Part shown: one piece after another, positions 1 to 8,262 of the stretch
Numbering within the stretch: position 1 is the first letter of the stretch
Layout of the letters: each line of letters begins with the position of its first letter
From: Diplocarpon mali
Taxonomy: Eukaryota; Ascomycota; Leotiomycetes; Helotiales; Drepanopezizaceae
Assembly (NCBI GenBank): GCA_024741835.1
Contig: JAENRP010000671.1
Coordinates: 1-11,455, forward strand
Length of the DNA: 11,455 nucleotides
Direction: 5' to 3'
Notes under the pieces: model-generated
What the model was told of the DNA's origin: nothing
What the model saw: the letters and a program-made list of their open reading frames with translations, nothing else
The model's database searches: none
Position numbers and translations under genes: made by a program

Positions 1-474
1 AAAAAAAATATCCCCTTTCTCTTCTCTCCTTCCTTCCCTCTTTACTAATTTAGCTATTAGTCCTTATACTTATAAAAGGGCTAGTATTCTCGACCTGCAA
101 GAGTCTTGTGTTCTTTGCTAATAGTAGCAGGGGCCGCTACTTAAGTTGGTTAGGGCATATATAAAGACCTAGAAGAAAAGGAGTTATATAATAGTCATAT
201 GATAGTTGAGGAGTTATAAGATAGAGAGTCAAAGGAGGAGTCATATAATATAAGTTATATAATAAAGTCATATAATCGGCTAAGGGTCGAAGGGGGTATA
301 AATAGGACTACTATTGTACTTAGAGATAGCGTGTAATACTAATAACCTATTCTACCCCTAACTAGTGAATTATCCTAGTTCTTATCTTCGGAGAGCCTGC
401 TTATGGTGCTTCCTCCCTCTTGTCTTTGGTCTTCACGTAGGCCTATTCTTATGTTATTCCTACTCCCTCTTATA
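1..474 (+). repeat. LTR-like segment with TATA box (element unknown)
   Basis: Non-coding. The left end (about 9-45) is a pyrimidine-rich tract. Between about 180 and 280 a short motif of the type GTCATATGATA recurs four or five times, partly changed to GTCATATAATA, as in the U3 of many fungal LTRs. It is followed by a G-rich run and a TATA box (TATAAATAGG, 297-306). About 170 bases downstream, the sequence ...CTTATA ends at 474, exactly where the reverse transcriptase frame of the neighbouring gypsy element resumes. ATA would come from a normal LTR end ACA by one CpA to TpA change. I infer the right end of a plus-strand LTR inserted into the gypsy element. The left boundary is not visible, and no gypsy RT continues on the far side, so it may be the 3' LTR of an element lying mostly outside the window. 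Confidence 0.5.
297..306 (+). promoter_or_regulatory. TATA box of the left LTR-like segment
   Basis: TATAAATAGG follows the G-rich stretch AAGGGGG and the direct-repeat block. This is the usual layout of an LTR U3 core promoter in fungi. Any activity is unlikely given the mutated surroundings. Confidence 0.45.
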
Positions 475-1541
475 CTAGGTTTCTTTATAAATAGGATAGG
501 CAATAAGAAGGCAGCATTAGACAATTGTATAAATCCTTTCTTCAAATTATCTATAAGGTATTCCCTTATTTTCTTAAGTTTAAGCTTACTTATTTTATAT
601 AAGTAGGCGGTTTTTATTATTAATAGTAATCCTTTGAACTCGATTTTATAATTGATTAGCTGCGATAGGAGTAGCGTATTCGCAGCGCTTTTAGAAAAGT
701 ATGCGACTAGGTTATAAAAGAAGGGTAGTAACTTAGCGCATAACTCATAAGCCTCCTAAGGTCTTAAAGCATTATACTTACTAAGCGCATTAGGTTCTTC
801 CTCTTCTATTATATGAATTAGAGTCTAGTCCATTCCTAAGTCTAGTAGGCAAACGATAGCTTTATATTAAGTTTGGATATAAGAGGTTCTCCTATCTCTT
901 TTTTTAAAGAAGTGATCTAGTTCTATAAGCGTAACCAACTTGATCTTAATATTAATCTAATAGAGGCTAACTTTAAAGGCTAGTCCTAAGATTATCGATA
1001 TATTTATACTTATTAGTTAAAGGGTATTAATATTAAGTTCCTCTCTTTATTATTCGTAGTTAGCTAGGCGGGTATCGAAGTCCTATATCGGCATATCCTT
1101 AGACTTAGTTAAGGGGTCTTTAAGAGCTTTCGGCGGTCTAAGGATACTAGTCTTATTAAGCTATCGCTAGTCTCTCCAGTCGGCGTCCTATTAATCCAAT
1201 TGATAAATATTAGGCTAATATAGCTTCTTCCTTTTGCAATTAACGATTATATCTTATTTAGCTAGCTACTTATAACCTAAGATTATATTATATAAGCCTA
1301 AGTCAGCGGCTAGGAAGAACTATCCTTTGAAGTTATATTTATTAATTATAATATCTATTTATATAACCTATTAAATAGCCTTGCTAGGTTATCTATTAAA
1401 TCCTTATAAGGGGATTAGTCTTTTAAGGTAGTAAGTTAGTAACTTCAGCTATATAGTTAAGGAAGGGAGTATCTTGCGATTGATAATTCCTAAGGCGTTA
1501 GCCCTACAATCTATTAAGACTATTAGGTTAGTATGGCGCCC
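475..1541 (-). pseudogene. pol: Ty3/gypsy pol remnant: protease and start of reverse transcriptase
   Basis: The protease active-site region reads LIVLIDCRA (DCRA at 1500-1511), against the family pattern D-S/T/C-G-A; the G has become R (GGG to AGG). A linker of about 800 bases follows, in the same frame. Next comes the gypsy pre-RT signature AYFSKSAANTLLLS (about 660-709), family form FSK..A..LPPHRPYDHKIEL. The RT start LKKIREYLIDNLKKGFIQ and the stretch ending LFIKKP (up to about 477) match the family's REYLDENLKKGFIRPS...PVLFVKKP. Reading stops there, before RT motifs A, B and the catalytic YxDD. Stops are nearly all TAA or TAG. It would have cleaved Gag-Pol and copied element RNA in virus-like particles; it is now inactive. 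All landmarks share one minus-strand frame. Confidence 0.82.
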
Positions 1542-3172
1542 TTTTTAATAGAGTCGGCACTAGGTTACGAATTGCTAGCCTCTAATTAGCCTAGATAGGT
1601 CGACTGATTCCTAGTATCAATTGCGCTCTAAGAGTAATACTTAAAATCCTAAAGCGATTCGTTTTCCAATTCCTTTATATTATCTATTATCTTAGCGTTA
1701 TTCTTTAGTTTATCGCAGCCTTTCTCTATTAGTATAATCTTATATTATTTAAGGCAATCTTAGCTATAGTGCCCTTTTTATCTATACTTATAGCAAGTAT
1801 CGTTGGTTTTCGGGGTTCGGTCGTAAGGGGCGCGTTTATCGTCTCTAGGTCCTAAAGGTCTTAAGGTAGTATTCAATTCCTTTTAAGGATAGCTTAGGGC
1901 TTATTTATAGCATATAAGTCCCATTTGTTATAAGGTAGAAGAAGGCCGGTTAGAAGTTTTAGCCTAATACTTATTATAGTTAAAATATTATAGTAAGAGG
2001 CGGAGTTATCGGTTCTCCTTATCTATAAACCATTCGGCCAAGTCTCTAGGGTAATCGAACTTCCGATTAAAGAGTTGCTTTAGTAAAGACACTTTTACCT
2101 TATCCTAAAGCGCCTTATATTAGTCGCTAATCGACTTCCCTAGTTTAAAAGCTAATCTGCAGAAGTCGGCCTAAAAGGCTATAAAGGGGGTATTTCCCTA
2201 TTTAAGCTTTATCTAATTGTCTTTAGCTATCTATCGCTCTATTTCTTTACTAACTTTATAAGCCCTTTATAAGATTTAGAATAGCTATATAGCTATCTTA
2301 ATTTATTTAATAGATCCTTTTATAAGCCGATCTTAAATTAAGCTTTAAGCGTCTCCTATTATTAAACTAGTAGTATATACTAAAGTGATTGATTTATTAA
2401 AGAATTCTATATAATTAACCTTTATCTTCTACTATATATTAAAGATCCAGTCCTTAAACTTTACATCTCCTTTACTTAAGAAAGGGTTTAGATCTTTAAT
2501 CTTTATTAAGCGGACCTAGCGACTAGATTTAAAGGTTCGACTCTATCCTTTAAAATCAAGGGTATTAGAGTAGGGTTCCCATTTAATAGGCTATTTAGGC
2601 TAGGTAGTAAGAGGATCTCTATAAGGATTTTCGAAGAGAGGTCGGCTTTATAAAGTAAGGGTAGCCGGCTAGCTAACTAAGTTTATATATTATTACTCTT
2701 CTACTAAGTTCTTCTAATACGCGCTAGTCTCTTAGGTTATTCTAAGCTCTTCTCGCAGCTGCGCAGTTATAAGTGCAATCGCTTCCTCTATCTTTTAAAT
2801 GTAATTATAAAAACTCTAAACTACTAAATCTTATTATTTAATATATTAGTAGTAGTATTCCACTAGGCGTTCCTCTACTACTAGTCAATCCTTATATGTA
2901 GCAGATCTCTTACCTGCCTTAGTTCAAAACCCTAGTAATATAAAGAAGTTGTTTCTCTTAGCCTTTATATTAGTATAAGAGATAGGTCGGATTAAGGCTT
3001 CTTATTTAAAAGAGGTTAATATATCTTCTATATTATATAAGGTTTGTTTTAAAGAGGGGGCTAGTCGAGGCTCGCTAGCAAAGTCGGCTAGTATAGGAGA
3101 TTCATTATCCGTAGGATTTTAAAAGGTATCCTCTCTAATTAAGAGGTTACTTAACTCAAGAGGTACTAGCAT
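1540..3172 (-). pseudogene. gag: Ty3/gypsy gag remnant with CCHC zinc knuckle
   Basis: A minus-strand frame of about 540 codons, proposed to start at the ATG at 3170-3172, with an in-frame TGA upstream at 3224-3226. Residues about 78-160 are polar and helix-prone (for example LREELRITxETSAY). From about residue 240 the capsid-type segment begins (FKDWIFNI), followed by TPFIAFxADFCRLAFKLGKS and DLAEWFIDKENR, all typical of fungal gypsy Gag. The nucleocapsid knuckle lies at residue 460 onward (1754-1795) with spacing C-x2-C-x4-H-x4-C; the second Cys is now Tyr (TGT/TGC to TAT). Gag would have formed the virus-like particle and bound element RNA. The frame carries many TAA/TAG codons but no shift between 3172 and the knuckle. 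It appears to run on for about 70 codons to the protease region, where pol takes over in the -1 frame. Confidence 0.8.
1754..1795 (-). other. CCHC zinc knuckle of gypsy Gag
   Basis: Fourteen codons read C-Y-K-Y-R-stop-K-G-H-Y-S-stop-D-C. Cys1, His9 and Cys14 are at the exact knuckle spacing, and position 4 is Tyr (1784-1786) where Cys is required. This is the strongest single marker that the minus-strand frame is retroviral-type Gag. Confidence 0.85.
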
Positions 3173-3815
3173 TATTATCTTAAGGTTGATTCTCTTAAAG
3201 TAAGAGGTCCTTATATAACGTTTTCATCCTACTAAGGGCTATAGTCGGGAAATGCCTTAACTTATAGATTCTACAATTTCTTTTAAAGTCAGCTAAGAGC
3301 TACTAATTATCAATAGTTGTTCTAGCTAAGTCTACTAGCTCTTCTTTCGATTCTTAAGTTCGGGAAGGGACTGAACGTTAAGGCCATTCTTTAAGTTACT
3401 TTTGCATATTATAAGAGTCGGTCGGAAGAAGGGTCTCCAAGGGGGTATTAGTCCTTTACTAGGTATATTATATCGCCTTACAAGGCCGAAGGGGGTATAA
3501 GCTTTAAATTATATAATAGCAGAAGCAAAGCATAAGTCGATAAAGTCACTAAGATCAAGGCTGCTAAATCGTATAGAATTCAAAGCTAAGGAGTATATAT
3601 AAAGTAGGAAGCCTTCCTCCTAATATGCTCTCCTTAGCCTATAACTCCTAGAAGTCGATTTCTACTAATAAGTCATATTCTATCTACTAAAGGAAAGGTA
3701 TAGTAAAGGTGCGGCGTATCTATTGCATCAGTCTATTTCGCCTCTATTTATACTACTATCTGCTCTGACAGTTCTTATACTTCTGTCACAACTATATTAC
3801 AACCGTACCGTAACA
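3173..3815 (-). repeat. 5' LTR and leader of the Ty3/gypsy element
   Basis: No coding sequence. On the minus strand it opens at 3815 with TGTTACGGTACGG, a start seen in many fungal gypsy LTRs, and a TATA box follows about 65 bases downstream (3744-3752, TATAAATAG). The LTR must end somewhere before the gag start at 3172, but I cannot place its inner boundary or primer binding site: RIP would turn the expected TGG into TAG, and no second LTR is in the window for comparison. The outer 100 bases keep many CA and TG dinucleotides, unlike the rest of the window. Outside 3815 the flank AGCAT is the expected 5-base target duplication, whose partner is not in view. Confidence 0.65.
3744..3752 (-). 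promoter_or_regulatory. TATA box in the gypsy 5' LTR
   Basis: TATAAATAG on the minus strand, about 65 bases after the TG start of the LTR and upstream of gag, in the expected direction for element transcription. Confidence 0.5.
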
Positions 3816-6653
3816 AGCATTATAGTAAGAGTAAGGGAAATATGTTAATATTATTAACTCTACGCTAATACCCTTTATAGATTCCGATTTAAGCTATAAG
3901 ATAATATCGACTTTAATTATACTATATATATTAATATTACTTAGTTCGGTAGAAGGAACGCCCTTTATATAGTTGACGAAGCAATAGGATTTAGAGCTGC
4001 AAGGTTCTTATAGAAGGGAATAGGAGTACATTCGGCCGACGTAGTATTTCAAGCCTTTAAATTAGCTTAGCTAGATACGTATATTAGACCTTTTGATTTT
4101 ATAATATACAACTATAGCACTAACTTTAACTTAGTAAAGTTCAAAAGCTCTTTAAGATCTATAGGAATAACCCCTAAACTGGTTCCTATAGAGGCGCACC
4201 ACTCTATCGGCAAGGTTAAACGGTATTATCGCCCTTTAAGATATGCCTTCGAAATAATAATAGCTAAATACCCCTGATTAAGCGATAATAAGAGGTTGCA
4301 AATGGCCGTTAAAGCAGTTAATGATATAATAGGACCTAATGGAATAATTCCTACCTTGCTTATTTTTAAGGTATATCTAAGGCTAATTGAACTAGATCTA
4401 CTAAATCCGTCGGTAGAATAGAGGGCGGTAATAATCAAGAAGGCTATAAAGGAAGTAAGGAAGATCTATACTACTTATAAGGTTAATGACGCTTTAAGTA
4501 TAAGGAATAGCCTTAGAACTACTTATATCTACGATTTAAGGCTAAAGGACCTAGTATTAGTATATCGAGAGAAGGGAGGATAGATAGGCCTATTTGAGTT
4601 CTTAAGCTTAGAGAACGAAACCTATATAGTCAATATTAGTAGTAGAATAAAGTACTTTAAGTCGATAAGCGTATATCTATTTAAAATCGATAATAAAGAA
4701 AACTGCTTAAAGGAAACTAGAGGAACTAAACCTAAGGATCGAACGACTACTAAAAGGGAATAGAATGCAACTAATGTTAATAAAGAAGTAGAGCCCTCTT
4801 GCTTAATTAAGCCGCAACTTAATAGCTGCAAGCAATTGCTAAGAGTAGAGGTTCCCTTTATTAAGCCTATTTCTAGCCTTCTTACAATTGATAATAACTA
4901 TAATGCTAAGATATAGATATCCTTTAGAGTAGACGATAAGCTATATATAGCCAAATCGGAGGTATTCTTAATAGAGAAGGAGAATAAGGACCAGGAACTA
5001 TTATAAAAGCTATAGGCAAAAGGTAAGATTACCACTCTTAGGCGCCCTTTTTAGCAATCTCGCCTAAAGGAGTACTAAGGGCTAATAAATAGGGGGGTAT
5101 TTATATTAATAAATAAAAATGACCTTGCTATAAAAGGCAAGAGGATCTTCAAATCGAGAATAGTTGACGAGATAAAGGGGAAGGAAATAGACTACCTATT
5201 TGAAAAATCAAAGCTAGTTGTATAGGCCTAGAATAATATTAGTAAAAAGGAGGAAGGTATAATCACCTAATCTCTAACGATCTAACGAGTAAGCTAATGC
5301 CTTTTAGTATACCTTTTAGTATCAATCTGGGAATACTTTAAAGAATAGGGTAAGAAGGGCATTCTCAGCCTATAGGATATTATATAAGCATATACTTAAG
5401 TAGCTTCGAAGCTACTATAAGATATATTTGTATTTCCCTTATAAGATATTGCTAAGCTGTTCCCTATAGGTATAGTCTTTAAAGTAGTGCTGCTGCTTTA
5501 TAGCATTCCTAAATTAGGAAATTACTAGTTTAGCACCTACTATAAGTACTATTATAGCAATCTCGGTATAGTCAATTCAACTTATAACTCCTATCTATTA
5601 GTAACTTTAAGCACTTCTTCCCTTTTTAGCGTAATAGGAATATAGATAGACGATAATTTAATACTTAGAGAGGTAGACTTCTTAAAAAAGGAGGAGGATA
5701 AGATCAAAAGGGTAGGATTCCTTATAAAGCTAATATAATACCTATTAAGTATTAAATTACTAGCTTTTAATAGGTGTATTATTTCCTAGGAAGGGGATAT
5801 AGTATATATGCGATAAAAGGGCTAAGGCTAAAGGCTGGAACTAGTTGATACTTCTTAAAAGGGCTATAAGTAATAATACTTAAAGTAAAGAGCAAAGGGA
5901 GCTTATTTAGCTACAATTTGCCAGCTAGAAGCTTCTTTCGATTTGTCAGCTATAGTCTAATACTAGGATCTAATAGTTTAGGATACGGAGAATTTGAATA
6001 AGCGACTTAAATAGATCTGAAATAACCTTGAAAGAGGCCTGACCTACCTTATTATTAATTTGTAAAACGCTAAACTATTCGCATTTATCAATAGATCTTT
6101 TGCTAATAATAAGGATTTAAGCTTGCAGATCGGCTATATTATTGTACTAGCTATTAAAGAGGAAGGAGAATCGCAGTTTACTTTAAAAGGCAATATTCTA
6201 TACTATAGCTTAATAAAGTGTAAGAGAGTGATAAGAGCTATACTAGCCTTTAAACTGTACGCTATAGTAGTAGGTATTGATATACTAGTTTCTATAGCTA
6301 TAACGATCGATATAGTAATAGTTAAGCTAAGTCTACCTTACCTCCTTACTATTATATATATAGATTCCTTTTCCTTATATAAGTATATTATTAAATTAGG
6401 CACTATAAAGGAGAAGCGTTTAATAATCGATATAATAGCTATTCGACAATTGTATAAGAATAGGGAGCTTATAGAGATACATTAGATCGATAGCGCTAGC
6501 AACCCTGCTGATGCTATAATAAAAGCCAATCTAAATTAGGCCCTTTAGCAACTGGTAGATACTAATTTGATAACTGTTAAGAAGGAGGGATAGGTATAAA
6601 GGCCTATTAGGGCATAACTAGACCTAAAAAGGTCCTAGATTAATAATATCTGA
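3816..6653 (+). pseudogene. pol: Ty1/copia pol remnant 1: integrase, reverse transcriptase, RNase H
   Basis: One frame runs from the gypsy LTR edge to a TGA at 6651-6653 without a net shift, interrupted mostly by TAA/TAG. Order: end of the integrase HHCC finger (Cys at 3843, second Cys now Tyr at 3852); integrase core with the three catalytic sites at 3933, 4110 and 4218 (35 residues between the last two) reading N, N and K instead of D, D and E, with HHSIGKVKRYYRPLR around the third; a polar linker; RT from about 5100 (KGKRIFKSRIVDEIKGKE), motif A Asp at 5376-5378, IDDN at 5646-5657; RNase H with FINRSFANN at 6084-6110 (first catalytic Asp now Asn, 6090-6092), then IDSFSLYKYIIKLGT (6360-6404) and SNPADA at about 6498. 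The stretch 6123-6482 is still open. Gag, protease and the start of integrase are missing at the left, where the gypsy element inserted. A product would copy and integrate element DNA; this copy cannot. Confidence 0.88.
3816..6653 (+). mobile_element. Ty1/copia retrotransposon 1, 5'-truncated
   Basis: Defined by the pol remnant, which has the copia order of integrase before RT. The 5' part is cut at 3816 by the gypsy LTR and does not reappear beyond the gypsy fragment. I could not find a 3' LTR: the sequence after the stop turns into an A/T-rich tract. Its RT is of the xxDD type with LIDDN-like context, so it belongs to a different copia lineage from the YxDD element at 8621-11455. Confidence 0.75.
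3933..4220 (+). other. Copia 1 integrase catalytic triad, all three residues lost
   Basis: Codons AAT at 3933-3935 (in INIT), AAC at 4110-4112 (in YNYSTNF) and AAA at 4218-4220 (in GKVKRY) stand where the D-D-E residues of copia integrases belong. The last two are 36 codons apart, the classical D35E spacing. Each is one G to A change from Asp or Glu. Confidence 0.8.
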
Positions 6654-6879
6654 TATTTTTGATTGTAAGCTATTAGTAATTTTTTTTATTTTTTTTATTT
6701 TATTATAAAATATATTCCTATATTTGCTATTACTACTTTCTTTTATCTTTTCTTACTTACCTGCGCGTACTTGCATTTTTTTTATCACTTAAGTAGTACT
6801 TAAGAAGGAGGTTATGGCAAAGCAGCGATTATTATATTGCTAAAGACAATAATCTACTAACGATTCTACCCTTAATAAG
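6654..6879. other. A/T-rich non-coding stretch
   Basis: No gene. From 6680 to about 6705 it is almost pure T with single A breaks on the + strand, which on the - strand is an A-rich tail. A pyrimidine-rich block follows (about 6711-6790). It lies downstream of copia 1 and also at the 3' end of the unidentified minus-strand frame, so it could be the 3' flank of either. No LTR boundary can be placed. Confidence 0.4.
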
Positions 6880-7915
6880 TACCTATCTTAAGCACTAGGA
6901 TTTCTAAGGCGTAGATCCCTAGCCCCTTAAGGCCTAGAAGCCTTACTACTTGAAATAGCAATTAAGTTGGCCTACTCCTCTTAAGCTTATACTTAAGTAA
7001 GAGCGGCCGCGATCTTCTTTAGATTCGGTTCATTTAGATCATTAAGATTTAGATCCCTGCCCTTTAGAGAGCCCTTAAAAGGGACCTATTTGCCTTTGCC
7101 TTTTTAGTAGTAGATATTATTAAAGGAAGCTTAAGAGCGGCCCTTAGCTAAGCTAGATAGTCCCTCTATATATTAAAGGGAGCCGAGTACCTTGGCGCTT
7201 TAAGTCTTAAGACGCCTAAGGGTAGCATTGCCGCTTTAGATAGCGCGTAATAGATCTTATAAATAGTTAGTTATTAATATTAGATAGATTCAAGGGCACT
7301 TATAGCTTGCTAGGTATTTATAAGGTCGATACTATAGTAGAGGGTATAAGCTTCGTTTAATTAGGCTAGCTAAAGGGCATCCTAAGTCTTTAAGGCTATA
7401 GAGATTTATATCTAAGTCTCCTTAGATAGGATTCGGGCCGCCTCTTAAATCGTATTAATATCGCTACTAACTTAAGCATCCTAAAGGATAATATACTTAT
7501 CTTAAGCTTAGATAAGTATTTAGAACAGATATCTATTAGAGGTTATTAGAGTAAAAGGATATCAAAGGGCATTTACTAGGATACACTTAACCTACTGCGC
7601 AATGCAGTAGTTATACTTCTTAGAAGTAAGAGTATTAAACGCGTATATATAGCTAGTATTGTTCTTATTAGCCTCTTTTCTTAATATCACTTGCGTATAA
7701 TGTACGCAAAGTACCTAAAACGCCTTAGGCAGGTCTTTTAAATTGCATTTAAACACTATTCAATTAGCAATATATATATCAAAAGGGGTCGGCCAACCAT
7801 TAGGGCACTTACTAATAAGATGATATAGGATAAGATCTACTAAAGGGTTAATCAACTTAGAAGCAAGAAGGGGAAATCGACCTACTTACAAGAAGTAGGA
7901 GTTAGAGTTAAGAGA
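6880..7915 (-). pseudogene. Unidentified degraded minus-strand reading frame
   Basis: I do not recognise a family. One minus-strand frame (codons ending on + positions congruent with 7226) has few stops at 7550-7915 (about five in 115 codons) and again at 6880-7240 (about seven in 115), with more between them. All but two are TAA or TAG. It contains stretches such as PNGWPTPFDIYIAN (7764-7804 area), TSKKYNYCIAQ (about 7595-7627) and LNEAYTLYYSIDLINT (about 7313-7360). The two TGA codons (7562-7564, 7760-7762) would need CGA to TGA. A second minus-strand frame at about 6890-7250 reads as a charged, Asn/Asp/Glu/Lys-rich tail, so a shift is possible. Its place between an LTR-like start at 8620 and an A-rich end fits a gag-like gene of a third element, but that is inference. 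Confidence 0.28.
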
Positions 7916-8019
7916 TCAAGGGAGGAGGGAAGCTTAATATATATACCTTTTCAAAAGCCCCTCTTTTCCCTTCTATAGATTATTATAATTCATAGCTATA
8001 GTAGATTACAACTCTAGAT

Positions 8020-8038
8020 GACTCTTTAATAAAGAGTC
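8020..8038. repeat. Short perfect palindrome
   Basis: GACTCTTTA-A-TAAAGAGTC, two 9-base arms around one base. It could form a small hairpin in either transcript. No U-tract or gene next to it supports a terminator; it is reported only as structure. Confidence 0.6.
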
Positions 8039-8109
8039 TTAAACCTACTAAAACGCAACCAGACTATAATCGCACTACTATAAGGCTCGAATAAAGACTT
8101 TAGATTGCT

Positions 8110-8262
8110 TTTATCACTTAGATACCTTTCCTTTCCTTTTTTGCTATTTGCCTTTATCTTTGCTATTCTACTTCTTATATACTATCCTTATTACCTATTA
8201 TACCTGCCTTTGCTATTAAGCTATTTGTCTTTGCTATTTTATTCTTTATTACCATTTGATTA
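8110..8262 (+). repeat. Pyrimidine-rich block with TTTGCTATT repeats
   Basis: TTTGCTATT occurs at about 8138, 8158, 8209 and 8230, within a C/T-rich stretch. The related TTTGCTATTACTACT lies at about 6724 in the other pyrimidine-rich block. The similarity is short and may only reflect base composition. Translation of this strand gives a Leu/Tyr-rich open stretch that I treat as low complexity, not as a membrane protein. Confidence 0.45.

Larger units (their letters stand above)
475..3815 (-). mobile_element. Ty3/gypsy retrotransposon, truncated and RIP-mutated
   Basis: Read on the minus strand, the order is LTR start at 3815, leader, gag (3172 to about 1540), protease, and the N-terminal part of reverse transcriptase, which stops at about 475 against the LTR-like segment. 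The rest of RT, RNase H, integrase and the 3' LTR are absent. gag and pol are in different frames, pol being -1 relative to gag, which is common in this superfamily. The right end cuts the copia integrase that starts at 3816, so this element inserted into copia 1. Family assignment rests on the gag capsid region, the CCHC knuckle, the protease motif and the characteristic pre-RT and early RT sequence. Confidence 0.85.

Noticed and set aside
403..606. Open + strand frame of 67 codons, hydrophobic
   Set aside because: It spans the LTR/RT junction and is antisense to gypsy RT from 475 on.
4226..4831. Two open minus-strand frames (4226-4438 and 4622-4831)
   Set aside because: Both are antisense to the copia 1 integrase region, which has catalytic-site spacing and conserved motifs on the + strand.
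6814..7000. A + strand ATG after a purine-rich AAGAAGGAGG, resembling a start with a ribosome binding site
   Set aside because: The DNA is eukaryotic in character, the frame is broken by stops within ten codons and no family matches.
7790..7825. tRNA-like look of GGTCGGCCAACCATTAGGG
   Set aside because: No cloverleaf arms or T-loop consensus can be formed from the flanks.
7605..7925. A + strand frame with a CxxC motif (ITCVxCT) that might be a zinc-binding protein
   Set aside because: Only one Cys pair, no second pair, several stops, and the opposite strand has a lower stop density in the same interval.
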